Shown here in pieces: positions 37,101 to 48,129 of a DNA stretch of 64,000 nucleotides. Origin of the DNA: Reticulascus tulasneorum (Eukaryota; Ascomycota; Sordariomycetes; Glomerellales; Reticulascaceae). The position numbers and the translations under genes are program-made. How positions within the stretch are numbered: the stretch's first letter is position 1; each line of letters opens with the position of its first letter. The DNA lies in the NCBI GenBank assembly GCA_001557505.1, contig LSAX01000004.1, positions 2,046,001 through 2,110,000 of the forward strand. Reading direction: 5' to 3'. Under the pieces are notes generated by a model. The model did not search any database. It saw only the letters and a list, made by a program, of their open reading frames with translations, and was not told the origin of the DNA.

Positions 37101-39638
37101 CGATATTGTGGTATTCGCCCGGTCGATCTATACAACCTCCCCAAGATGCCAAATGACCACATGACAGATGCAAGGCTTTGCAGCGCGGCGGCCAGGCCTC
37201 CACACGAACCACCTGAACCGCGAACATGGAAGCTCCGCGGCACCTCCACTATGCATGAAGATAGCACTGAGCCTGCAATGGAGGAGACTCGGCACCCGCC
37301 CCCATGTTTTATCACATCACGTTACTGGCTGGCCGATCCGTTCCGGCACTCTTTTCACGTTCTTGATCAGTTCTACAGAGCATCCGACGGGACGAAGCTT
37401 ATCACGGCGAGCGCTCAGGTCCTGCCTATCCTGTAGCTGGCATGCACGGATAAGCATCTATTATGACGGTTTCGTGCAACTCGACCCCCAACAGCCGGCC
37501 CCCCGCCCCTTCCTAAGATGCATATGCACATCATTCATACCTTTGCATTGCCATTCGAAGTACAAGTACTTGACTTGCACAATACATGAGTATGCCGCCA
37601 TGACAAGCATATCATGTGAAAGGTAGGTGATCTCTGGACTGCGAGCGAACAAGCAAGATTCCTTCCTTCCTGATGTGCCAATTTACGACGTGCAGCAGGG
37701 AGATGCTCTGCTTACTGGGTAGCCGAAGCGTTCTCATCTATCGCCCGTGGTCTTGAAATAGTAGCAGCATGGTCGGCTAGAAGGTCCGACAGGGACACTG
37801 CAAGACGAGAGCGGCTGCGGTGGGTTCGTACAACTGAACTTCGCTTCTCGAAGTCATGATGGCAATGCATCGCAGCTATTCTGGTAGTCAGGCTGAACTA
37901 TCCGGCAGTGCTATTGGTGTGCCTGGGTCCTTTTTTTGGCCATCCGCTCACCATCTGGGGAATCAAGCGGCGGGTAAAAGCATACTCTGCCAGTCGCAAC
38001 GCGCGCTATTCGTCGGGTTACTGGAAGTCCACACCGGCTCGCCAGCAAGAATCCTTTCCGGTAGTTGGGCACTTCTTTCTATTCCATGTGTGATGGGTCC
38101 CCATCCACTGCTTTCGTTTCACGGCTCTTTCCACGCGGTAGTAGTCATAAGTTCTTCCCCGGACGGGCTTATTCGATGCACGCCCCCTCTCTTTCCAAGC
38201 CAGGATCTGCTCCCGGAAGTGAAGAAGCGTTCCTGACTACCTGCCGTCTCGCATGAGGTCCGACTTCTCCGCAGGAACGTGCCAAAGCCATTGCCCTTTT
38301 TGGAATTGTGGATGGAGGCGCCAATAGCTCCGCGGTGGGCGATGAGCTCGACCGCCACATGGGTCTCGATCAGCTGACGGAGGTGCCGGTTCTTTTGTTG
38401 GCAGGATACGCGGGTGACCTGAGCTTCCAAGGTTCTCCTTCAGGCGGGTGAATTCGCGTCCTCGCGACCGTGGGAGGCATGAATCCATGCTTCGGAGCAT
38501 GCCATATCGCGAGACAAAATGAGGAGGTTGGGGCACAATGGCGGAGTCGTCTTCCTCTCCGGCCCACTTCCTGCAAGGTACGCGCGCTCGGAGCAACTGA
38601 ACTCGACCGGGACACCATCATGACCACATTCTCGTCCCCGCGGCGTGAGCTAGATGAGGCGGATTGTGTCAGGTAAGTTGACCTATACCTGAGGTAGGTG
38701 CATACCGTCTCTTTGGGTGACAAACTCGACTCAGGCCGTCCCGTTCGAGCATGAAGGCCCATATCGTGCCAACAAGGCTGTTGGGCCTCTGGCACGAGCA
38801 GGTGGGGTACCGCATCACCAGACCCGAGCTGAAGCTCGCCCTCCACGATTCCGAGAGCTTTTGTTCTCCGTTTCGGGCAGCTTCATGGCATTGATAGGGA
38901 AACAACACTGCAGAGCCGCGAGGCGGAAGGTTAATGAGCTGTCCGCGTGGGGTGGAAAGCCACGCGGTGGGATTCTTGTATCGTGTGTAAGTACATATCG
39001 TGATGCGCGGACGACATGCAATAGTACATGTCCTCCGAAGGAACCTCACCCGAATATCGTGGCCCCGTGGCGACGATATGCAGCTCACTGGTGGTCGTTC
39101 AAGCACGTTCTGGCATTCCACCATCTCAGGCAGATGGAGTTTGTTCCCTGTTAAAAGAGAGTGGTTCAATCGCTCTGATATTTGAGATTGAAAGAGCGGA
39201 TTGGTTAGCCTGCGCCAGAAAACTGCTGCAACTGCTTGCATTGGACGACCACCATGATTTCAAGGTCTTCAAGGTGCTTGTATTCAGTGTATAATCTCGT
39301 CATGAAGTTCAAAGCAGCGTCATCCACATGCACATATTCTTCAGTTTCGTTCTTCCCTAAACTCGGTCGGCCACCGTCTCTTAAACGGTCTTTGGACTGG
39401 CAAAACATAAGCACCAACATAAGGAGAAGTGCTGGTATACTATGACTTGACGACAATATGTCGCTGCAGACCTCAGACTTGGTAATGCGAACGATAGTAA
39501 ACTTTGGTAAGGCGTGTTCGTTTAGTCACTGGCAGTTTAACTCCTCTACGCCGCCAAAGCCCAACAAGAGCCGACAGATTCGTTGACTTATAGAGTCTTT
39601 CGTGAGATTATATGTCTATGAAAGATACGTTCTGAGGA

Positions 39639-40705
39639 CTAGTAGTCGTAAAACCCCTTGCCACTCTTCTTTCCAAGCCATCCAGCGTCTACCATTTTTC
39701 GCAACAAGACGCTGGGCCGGTATTTTGAATCTCCAGTCTCTTCATAGAGCACTTTCATAATGGCCAAACATGTGTCCAGGCCGATAAAGTCTGCCAGTTG
39801 CAATGGTCCCATAGGCACGTTAGTACCGTTTTTCATAATGGCGTCAATAGAGTCTCTGTCGCCAACCCCCGTTTCTAGGCATATGACAGCTTCGTTAATA
39901 TACGGCATCAGAATACGGTTCGCCAAGAACCCCGGTGTATCAGCCGACACGGAAGGGATTTTGCCCATGGCCTTGCAGAAGGCGATTGCTGTATCCAGAG
40001 TCTCCTGGCTCGTCTGTAAACCGCTGATGATCTCCACACCCTTCTGGATAGGCACCGGATTCATGAAGTGAGTCGACACCACACGAGAGCTGGCAGACAA
40101 ATCTGTGGGATCCTTTGTTGTTGAAGCGGCTATCCGCGTGATTGATATCGAGGAAGTGTTGGTGGCTAAGATGGCATGCTTAGGGCAGATCTGGGCGAGT
40201 TTCGAGAAGATGTCGAACTTGAGGTTGGGTATCTCGGGGACTGCCTCGATGACAAAGTCAACATCGGACAGAGCCTCAAGCTCTGTCGCCGGGGAAAGCA
40301 AGGATCTAGCCTGATCTGCTTGTTCCTGGGTGATTCGAGATTTTGAGACGTCTTTGGCAAGCAATTTCTCTACATCAAGGTTCGTAAGTCTTCAAGCCAT
40401 GGGGGGACAATTGAGACAAACCAGCAAATGCAATGCCTTTATCAAGCGCCGCTTTTGAGGAGTCCACCAGCAATACTGGTATTTGAGCCTTCTGGGCCGC
40501 AACTAGAGCTATTCCAAGACCCTGTTCTGAAGTGATTAGTCCTCGTCCTGATCTTTTCACGTGCTAGATGGGCATTTACCATTTGCCCTGCGCCAATGAC
40601 TCCCAAGCGCCTGACCTCTACAGCTGCGACCCGCGAGCTGGAGCTGAAGCTCCTCAGCTGGCTGCCAAGCTTGAATGCTTGCCCTCTGGCAATTGAGCTC
40701 GCCAT
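39639..40705 (-). CDS. Mitochondrial 3-hydroxyacyl-CoA (3-hydroxybutyryl-CoA) dehydrogenase
   Basis: Three exons on the minus strand (40705-40580, 40521-40422, 40369-39639) encode 318 aa, the usual length for the short-chain enzyme; introns are 58 and 52 nt. It oxidises L-3-hydroxyacyl-CoA to 3-ketoacyl-CoA with NAD, the third step of beta-oxidation. The N-terminus (MASSIARGQAFKLGSQLRSF) is a mitochondrial presequence. The NAD-binding Rossmann motif GAGQMGLG begins near residue 38 and is split by intron 1. Family signatures follow: IEAVPE, ATNTSSISI, and the catalytic pair His176 and Glu188 in THFMNPVP and KGVEII. The C-terminus (GKKSGKGFYDY) is typical and has no peroxisomal SKL signal. The gene corresponds to Aspergillus hadA-type enzymes of mitochondrial short-chain beta-oxidation. 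It is divergent from the Tof1 gene, with 340 bp between start codons. Confidence 0.94.
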
Positions 40706-40780
40706 TTTTGTATTGATTGTGATGAAGATTGGGAACACATGGAGCTGATGCTCACGGGGTGAGATCATGAAGCCGGCTAA

Positions 40781-40786
40781 CCTCGG
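40781..40786. promoter_or_regulatory. CCTCGG element (FarA/FarB-type fatty-acid response site)
   Basis: The hexamer CCTCGG lies 76-81 bp upstream of the dehydrogenase ATG. In Aspergillus nidulans the Zn2Cys6 regulators FarA and FarB (Nectria/Fusarium CTF1 homologues) bind CCTCGG upstream of beta-oxidation genes. The match and position are seen; binding here is inference. Confidence 0.5.
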
Positions 40787-40854
40787 CGTATAGATAAGGG
40801 AATACACAAGGGGGCTTATCGTTTTCCGATCTTTTCCCGGCAAGTTAACCAAAA

Positions 40855-40894
40855 ACGCGTCCTGCTCAATCAACTAAAGCGTGTTTAGACGCGT
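40855..40894. promoter_or_regulatory. Pair of MCB (ACGCGT) boxes upstream of Tof1
   Basis: Two ACGCGT hexamers, at 40855-40860 and 40889-40894, are 34 bp apart and 150-190 bp upstream of the Tof1 ATG. ACGCGT is the MluI cell-cycle box bound by MBF (Mbp1-Swi6), which drives G1/S genes. Tof1 acts at replication forks, so the site fits its target. Function here is inference. Confidence 0.55.
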
Positions 40895-41045
40895 CGAAGG
40901 ACCCCCCATTTACTCTCTACCTACCTAAGGTGGTACGTTGGTACGAACGACGCTACCCTACATCACGACGATGGATTGACTTTGAGAGGTGTTTGAGTCA
41001 AAAGCACACCCCATCAGATTGGCTTCCAATCCAGCTTTCAGCAAC

Positions 41046-44000
41046 ATGGAGCAGCCAGACGCCGCAACAGATATTGTACATCCCGAAGTCCGCGCCCATA
41101 TCACCAGTCTTGTGTCTGCCGTAAGTATAAAGCCTCCATAGCACTGCGAGCATCGCTAACGGGTCCCTCGTAGCTGGGCGGCACCAGCGCCGATGATGAC
41201 GGTCGATACAAGCTGGGCGACGACGCGCTTGAAGTACTTCGCGATCTGAAGAAATGGATCCGATTCTACGACGAGAAGACGAATCGCATGGATGTGGCGC
41301 GATGCATCTCAGAAGCGAACCTGGTCGACGGTGATCTACTCCAGATTCTTGCAGCATGGCCCGAGAATGCCACAGACAACCTGTTCAAGGCCCGGGTGGC
41401 ACTCGCGTGCTTCGAGATCATGGTGCCAGTCACATGGCCAATGGAGCGAGACACCGAAAAAATGACGGTGAATCACCACCGACATATGCCTGTACTGGAG
41501 CTGGCACAACTGGGCTACAAGAGAGCCATCATCAACTATGATGGCGCACAAATACTACACACGGCGGTCCGAGTTGCTCTTCCGGCGATGGCTGTCCCAA
41601 TTGGCGATCGGTCACCACGCGACCAAGGAATCATTAAGCTGGTTCTCTTCTTCCTTCGGAATATGGCCATGATTTCGCCACCGCCAGATATCAAATACGA
41701 TGGGGACGAGTCTCAAATCTCCCGATCGGCCACAATCGATGCCTTTGCCTACCAGGACATTTTCCTGGTCCTCTTGACCATCGCCTCGAACATGGGAGAG
41801 GACTTCAGAACGGAGGACGTTATCATCATGGAGATTCTCTTCCATCTAGTCAAGCGAGTCGACATCGAGAAACTGTTCATGAATGAGCAGCAGCTGAATA
41901 AGGCAAAGGCGCAAGAACTTACCGCGATGATGAGCAAGGAATCCTCCATGCTCAAGGCGTATAACAGGAAAGGACCTACACGGCATAACCGATTTGGAAC
42001 AATGATCTGGATGAAGAGAGATGACGGCAAGATGTCTGCCATCTCTGGCCAAGATGCTCTTGCAGATGCCGCCACAAGGCAGCAGAAGCTGGATAGTTCT
42101 AAGACATTTAGACCTCCTCGAAGGGCAAGGAAAGAAGAGCTGGAACCGAAAGATCTAGGTCCGCCTGCAAAGCTGAACGCCAGAGCAAACGACCAGTTGC
42201 GATCTTTCGTGGAGGATTTCCTTGATGCCGGCTTCAACCCGTTATTCGAACACTTGCGCAAAACGATTGATCGAGAAGCGCAGCACGTTCTACAATACCA
42301 CAGGAGACAATTTCTCTACCTCGTCGCGTGGTTCTTGGAGGCCGAACGGATACGCAGAAAGTCCAAAAAGGGCTCAAAACCAAGTCCGGACAGCGAGGAA
42401 GTCGGCAGCTTCAACCTTGTAGCGAGCGTGCTCAGCCAGTCCATGTTTATCACTCTCAGCAGGGCCATGCATGATGCTTGGGAGCAGAAGGATTGGCCAA
42501 CTCTGACAGCCGCAATGAGGTGTTTTAATCAGATCTTGCTCACAGTGCAGGAAATGTCAGAGTCAGGGAACGAAGATGATGAGGAAATTGCGGAGAACAC
42601 ACTCAGCCGCCTGTTCTACGAGGACGCTACGCACGACTTGGTAGCCAACGTTGTGAGGCAATACAAAGATCAAGGCTTTGACTACCTCGATGCCGCCACT
42701 GAACTCACCCACAACTTCCTGCGCATTCTGGAGGCATACGCGAAGCAAAATGTGGACATGCAAGTCCGCTCCCGCAAGAGGACTCGAAGGAAGAAGAAGG
42801 CTGCCAAGTCGGTTGACGGTGACGACAATGGTGATGCTGAAGAGAACGACGAATCCGCGAATGATGAGGAGAACGCAGAGCGAATATCCAAGGAAAGAAA
42901 ATTCGACTTCCACCGTTTCACATCCCGTTTTACGCCACAAGGTGTGGTCGACGCCTTTGTAGCCTTCACTAGGTTCTACAAAGATCTCAGTGACTCTCAG
43001 CTGAAACGTGCTCATCGGTATTTCTACCGTGTTGCCTTTAAGCAGGATATGAGTGTGATGCTCTACCGAGTTGATATCATCCATCTTCTCTACAATATGA
43101 TCAAAGGGCCGGAGGCATTGGACAAAGGCTCGTCCATGTACAAGGAATGGGAAGAGCTGGTAAAGCAGGTCCTGAGGAAGTGTATGCGTAAGATCGAGGA
43201 GCGTCCAGAGTTGATTGTCGAGATGCTTTTCTCGAAGATCAACAGCACCGCGTTCTATCTTGAATACGGATACGAGAAGCAGACAATTACGACCTCACAT
43301 CCTCGTCCTGCTGCAGAGCTTGAATTCAAGTACACCGAGGAGAAAGATCAACAGATTTCCATCATCGTTGGGGCACTATTGGACAAGAATCAATCCAGTG
43401 ACATTGCCTGGATCAAGACTGTTCTCTCTGCAGCAGAGAGCGAACGCCGTGCTTGGTCTGTAGCAGAGAAGGTGTTGCCTTCAGTAGAAGGGTCAGCCGC
43501 CACAGAGGACCCTTCAGGAGAGTCCTTGGCGGCAGTGCCTCCTCCTTTTAGTAAGACTTTCCACATGTCCCATTTTGTATTTCACTTTACTGACCGACAA
43601 CAGCTGTTCGGCCCGACACCGATGAACGACGTATGGCCATGTTCAAAAACTCCCATCTGCGGCTCCTTATGAGCCTGGTTGGAATGACAAAGCTCGCACC
43701 GACCATCGAGGAGACTCCGCAATCGTTATGGGTCATCCCATCCGATGTTACAGCAGATATTATCAAGGAGACACTCGACTTCATTAACCAGGCTGAATTC
43801 AGCCCACCCGTCTATGAAGAAAGCGTACTCGCAGAGAACCAACTCCGCCGGAAGACAGTACCACGTAAACGCGTGGAGTACGATGACGACGAAGAGGGCG
43901 ACATAGACAATGAGTTTCTCTTCCCTGCCGGTGGTCCCACTGCGCGCAAGGCAATCGACGATCCAAATTCAAAGAAGCCTAAGCGGAGAAGGCGGAGAAG

Positions 44001-44610
44001 GCCCACGGACGAGCTTGAAGCGCCGAGCGATTCTGAGCTGGAAGAGAAGGCTAGGAAACGCCGAGAAAAGGAGCTGGAAAAGGCGAGGAGGGTCAAAAGT
44101 CAGATGTACGTTCATGCTGGTGATGACTCTGAGGATGAAGAGTACGATCGGGAATTCTTTGAGCGGGAAGCAGCACAGCGACTGCGCATGGCTAAAGCCG
44201 CCACTGCAATCACCGAGATGCTACCGCAAGACAAGAAACGGAAGTCGGAGGTGCTGCTCGAGGACAGTGATGACGATGATCTGCTAGACTTGACACGGGC
44301 CACGCAATCGAGCCGGCGGAGTGAGACCCCGGATGTCGAGATGGATGGAAGTAGGCGGGATTCCAATACTGATGACACGCCCCTCACTTCTAGCCCGAGG
44401 CTCTCGCCCAACAGAAGCTTGAATAAGAAAAGGAGGCTATCCAAAGAAACATCGACTGAGCCTGAGGTAGCAGACGGATTATTGGAGAAGAGCAAGGGGA
44501 CTGATGTCGATATGGAGGAAGATGATGACGACGATATCCCTGTTCCTACTGCGAGGTCACGGCAGCGGGTCAAAGGGGGATTTGTTCTTGATAGCAGTGA
44601 TGAGGAATAA
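41046..44610 (+). CDS. tof1: Timeless-family replication fork protection protein Tof1/Swi1
   Basis: Three exons (41046-41120, 41174-43550, 43604-44610) encode 1152 aa; both introns are 53 nt with GTAAG donors and the frame closes. The protein forms the fork protection complex with Csm3/Swi3, pauses forks at barriers and helps checkpoint signalling and cohesion, in the nucleus. The Timeless N-terminal domain covers about residues 40-320, starting at [19 protein letters not shown] and including the block [20 protein letters not shown]. Further helical repeats run to about residue 860, including [20 protein letters not shown]. An internal acidic, charged linker lies at about 575-610. The C-terminal third is highly charged, with a basic cluster near 941-953 ([11 protein letters not shown]) that may serve nuclear import, and Asp/Ser-rich acidic runs that look like CK2 sites. 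Length fits the family in filamentous fungi. Confidence 0.95.
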
Positions 44611-45984
44611 ATAGTCTTGGTATATGCGAAACTTGTACATTCAGGGACGGCTAGAAGGCGCCGGGTAGCATTGCGTACCGGTAATTATCTGAATAATGAC
44701 AGTCAATCATCACACTACCAGACTCTTGTTGTCTGACGGTCCAACGAGCTCATTAAATTCAATGCTGGGTGGCGTGGTTTCATCTGAGACGTTCCAATAC
44801 GCACTATAGCGTCTGATAGACGCACTTGTTTGAGCTCACTCTGTTTCAGCACGTGCAAGCTCTCTTCGTATGAAGCTCCAACAGGCAACCTTCTCTGGCT
44901 GTTGTATAAAAGATGTTGCTTGTGTTTGTGTGAGCGCTGGCAGACCTCCGAGAGGCGCAGCAATAAGACACCATCCAACTTGAACTTACATGCAGCATCT
45001 CAGATGTGTTGTCCTTGATATGGAAGATGAGGTGATGTAAATTGGCAGGCCTCCAATATCAAAACAGCCAGATCACTAGCCATGCAACTGGAGACAACCA
45101 AGAATACAGCCCACAATCAGTTCCTCGGCCTAATACATAGCTGCTTACTACCAATACGACTTCTGACACACCTGTGTTATCTAGAGCAAATGCCATGGCC
45201 TGGCATCTCACCCGCACGTACAGATAGAGGTATTCCGAGAAAACCGGTGCTAGTCCCCATTTCGTCTGTGGGGGGAGACCAAGGTGCTCAGCACAGCCAC
45301 CACCACCTCAAGCTTCCACCCTCAACTTATAAAGTCACGCAAGGCTATGAGATGTCAAGATGTATGCTCGAGCAGCACCGGAATGAGGGGATTTCGAAGA
45401 TGAACACAATTTACATGCGAAAGAAATCCGATTTCGACACACCAGAGAAAATCAGCCACGCATGATCTTAAACTGGAAATAAAGCCCTGGAGAACTTAAG
45501 GCGAGCTGGAGCCCGACTCGGATGTCGAGTGGCGTCTTCAAGCTGCTAATGCACGCATGCCGCAAATAGGCGTATCAGTGTGGTAACACAGATGTGATGA
45601 CCTGTCACTGGAGCCTGACCGAGCGGAAGATAACAGAGAAGCGAGGGAGAGCCGTACCCCATCAATTGCTAATAAATCTAGACTACTGGCCTTCCCTTCA
45701 TACCAACCAGCTTTTGATCATCGTGAGAGATTCGAACACTACAGGCTGACTCTTGCCGCCGAACTCGAGGCTCCCATTCTCGGGAAAGAATCAAACGGAT
45801 CGTAGTACAACCGAAACAGACCCAGCTAACCATCTTCCATGACCTACGTGCTCAGGTGAGGCTATTGTTGAGGGTGTTAACTCCCAGCAAGCCAAGTAGA
45901 CGTACTAACGACCGATTTGGAACACCATCATCAACCAAGCAACACGGCCTCGATCTTCGGCGATGGGAATCGGGTCAAGTGGCT
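44611..45984. other. Intergenic region before the HET-domain gene
   Basis: No gene is supported. The 127-codon frame at 45082-45465 has no domain. The HET reading frame stays open upstream of 45985 to 45856 without an ATG. One possible 17-nt first exon (ATG at 45839) could be joined by a GTGAGG donor at 45856 and a CCCAG acceptor ending at 45887, but the intron would be only 32 nt, so I do not adopt it. Confidence 0.5.
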
Positions 45985-48129
45985 ATGCCTCGTGATTCTC
46001 GCAACCATTGCGCCGCAGCACGAGCACACGCTCACGCTACTGCGCCGAATGGATTGCGACCAGACCATCGAAATCGTGGTCTCCCAGCGAAGGAGTCTAG
46101 CGCATCTGAAGATGACGATTGGGTATGGGTACCCGGAGATAAGAATGCCAGTCTCAACGACAGCGAGTATCTGGATACAGAGCAGCATGCGGACTTGCAA
46201 CGCCAGATGAATCGGCACCAAGTGGAGAAGCCCGAGTCCTTTGTCATGATCACTACGGAAGAGCTTGTCGAAAGCGGCCAACTCTACAACAACCTCCAAA
46301 AGCAAGACAAAATTCGCCTTTTTAGACTCAACCGAGCGTCAATGACCACAAAGAGGGGCTTGGAAATGCAAGAATTCCAACTCGACCGCCTACCACCGTT
46401 CTACACTCTTAGCTACTGCTGGGGTTCGTCGCAAACAAAAACCCAGCTCCGATGCAATAATCATGATCTCCCGATCTCACCCAAGGTTCTCCTAGGCATC
46501 CATGAACTGTTCCTTGTTGATGAATACGTGGACCAGTGGTTTTGGATCGATCAAATCTGTGTGAATCAAGAGGACTTGGCGGAGCGATCGCATCAAATAA
46601 AGCTCTTTGCCAACATATACCAGCATCATCAATCTATAGGCACTGTGGTATGGCTAGATGCGGACTTCATGAGTGTCGGGGATTGCGATTCTGCGTTTCA
46701 GCTCGCTGAGCAGATCTCTCATCTTCAATACAACAATCTGTACTCTGTACACTCAGAAACTCTTCATGTTCCCCAGGCAAGACGGACTAGGATCTTGCCT
46801 TCAGATCTGCGCAGGCTTGGGTTGCCAAAGTACAAAAGTCCGTCCTGGGCGTGTCTGAAGCACCTATTCGCTAATCCGTATTTCGAGAGAACCTGGATCA
46901 TCCAAGAGGTATTCTTGTCAAAGCGTACGCCCCAAGTAGTCATGCATGGGGTGCTGAGAGATTGGAGCCACATACTTTGGGCAGGTAATTGGCTTTCAAT
47001 AGCGGATGGGCCACGGGCAGCCCTCGGCGTACAGCCAACGTACTTCCATACCCTGGCATCAATCTACAAGATCGTGTACAGCAACCGGAGGTGGGAGTTT
47101 AGCTCTTTACTTCTTGTCACGCACGGGTTTCTTGCCACCAAGCCACAAGATGAAATATATGGCATACTCGGACTCGCCGCGGAGAATGAGGTTACGAAAG
47201 ACGGGGCGTCCAAGGCACTGTCAACGGTTATCGAACCAGATTACAGCAAACCGTGGAAACAGGTCCACCGGGATGTCACTAGACATGTCCTAAATACGTC
47301 CCTAAACCTTACTCTGCTCTCTCTTCTCAACTTCAACCCCGCGACTGCAGAAGACGATAGACCTTCTTGGGTACCGAAACTCTGTCGTGCAGCGATCCCG
47401 ATCGACCATTACGTCGACGAGTCCGGACCTATCGGTATGAGGCGCGTGAGGCCATGGAATGCCTCAAAAGATGTAGATTTCAGAATCAAACGTGCGCCTG
47501 ACCCAAACGTTCTAAGGGCAGCGGCGGTGTATGTCGACCAAATTCTGCTCGTCGCAAGCTGGGTGCATCAAGACTTCAAGGTGCTGGGATGGCTGGAAAT
47601 AAGCTTACGATTGCTTCAAATTCAGAGCCGCAAAGCGTTCGAGAAACTGTTTCATGACTTTTTCTTCACTCTAACATACGGAGCCCGACGTGGACCCCAA
47701 CGTGGACGAATCCCGAGAGATGTGGACTTCTGGTCGTTTTACTGGCGATGCTTTGAGATGGACCCTGACTTTGTTCTCGAGCAAACCAAACAATTGCAGC
47801 GATTCGGCATGTCTCCGCGAAGATGCGAGGATCTGGGCGCGTCTCCTGAAGCGATTATCACGTTAGAGGCCGGGTTGGCAGACGATACCAAGTTATTCAT
47901 CACTGAGGGTCACTGTATCGGCTTAGGCCCTACCCATATTCAGGACGAGGATGAAATATATGTTTTGGCTGGTGGACCATCTCCGTTTGTTCTGCGTTCG
48001 CAAAGGTCTACGAAAGTTAGGGAGTATCCGAATTATTCGATGCTCGGTGAATGTTTTCTTTCCCGCTGGATGGATGGAGAGGCAGTTCAGGCCGAGTCTG
48101 TTGCATGGGAGTGGCTTGATCTGCGATAA
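45985..48129 (+). CDS. HET-domain (heterokaryon incompatibility) protein
   Basis: A single open frame of 714 aa from the first in-frame ATG. HET-domain proteins act in fungal non-self recognition and programmed cell death; many family members have no assigned partner. HET signature blocks are present in order: LSYCWG (about 142), WIDQICVNQ (about 186) followed by ERSHQI, VVWLDAD, RTWIIQEV (about 302), and DEIYGILGLA (about 389). The C-terminal ~320 residues have no STAND NTPase, WD40 or ankyrin motif, so this is a stand-alone HET architecture. The N-terminal 110 residues are polar and low in complexity. The start is uncertain because the frame is open 129 nt further upstream without an ATG. 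No stop or frameshift breaks the gene, so it looks functional. It lies where the conserved block gives way to accessory sequence. Confidence 0.88.
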   Translation: MPRDSRNHCAAARAHAHATAPNGLRPDHRNRGLPAKESSASEDDDWVWVPGDKNASLNDSEYLDTEQHADLQRQMNRHQVEKPESFVMITTEELVESGQLYNNLQKQDKIRLFRLNRASMTTKRGLEMQEFQLDRLPPFYTLSYCWGSSQTKTQLRCNNHDLPISPKVLLGIHELFLVDEYVDQWFWIDQICVNQEDLAERSHQIKLFANIYQHHQSIGTVVWLDADFMSVGDCDSAFQLAEQISHLQYNNLYSVHSETLHVPQARRTRILPSDLRRLGLPKYKSPSWACLKHLFANPYFERTWIIQEVFLSKRTPQVVMHGVLRDWSHILWAGNWLSIADGPRAALGVQPTYFHTLASIYKIVYSNRRWEFSSLLLVTHGFLATKPQDEIYGILGLAAENEVTKDGASKALSTVIEPDYSKPWKQVHRDVTRHVLNTSLNLTLLSLLNFNPATAEDDRPSWVPKLCRAAIPIDHYVDESGPIGMRRVRPWNASKDVDFRIKRAPDPNVLRAAAVYVDQILLVASWVHQDFKVLGWLEISLRLLQIQSRKAFEKLFHDFFFTLTYGARRGPQRGRIPRDVDFWSFYWRCFEMDPDFVLEQTKQLQRFGMSPRRCEDLGASPEAIITLEAGLADDTKLFITEGHCIGLGPTHIQDEDEIYVLAGGPSPFVLRSQRSTKVREYPNYSMLGECFLSRWMDGEAVQAESVAWEWLDLR

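Larger units (their letters stand above)
28324..39638. other. Gene-poor region upstream of the homeobox gene
   Basis: This 11.3-kb region has no recognisable gene. The many open frames mostly start with non-ATG codons and lack domains. On the minus strand, 30170-30400 is strongly pyrimidine-rich, like a fungal leader or core promoter, and would put a start site about 1.9 kb ahead of the homeobox coding region. Simple repeats occur at 30637-30733, 31157-31218, 31691-31726 and 34136-34145. A TACCTTAGGTAGGTAGGC motif lies near 34925. Much of the region may be promoter or long 5' UTR for the homeobox gene; this is inference. Confidence 0.5.
40706..41045. promoter_or_regulatory. Divergent promoter between the hydroxyacyl-CoA dehydrogenase and Tof1 genes
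   Basis: A 340-bp bidirectional promoter. A CCTCGG motif lies nearer the dehydrogenase start (40781-40786), and two ACGCGT boxes lie nearer the Tof1 start (40855-40860 and 40889-40894). ACCTACC/GGTACG-type sequence follows at about 40918-40950. Both genes have short leaders here. Confidence 0.75.

Noticed and set aside
45856..45984. N-terminal extension of the HET protein
   Set aside because: The frame is open but lacks an ATG. The only splice that would supply one needs a 32-nt intron, shorter than fungal introns usually are.
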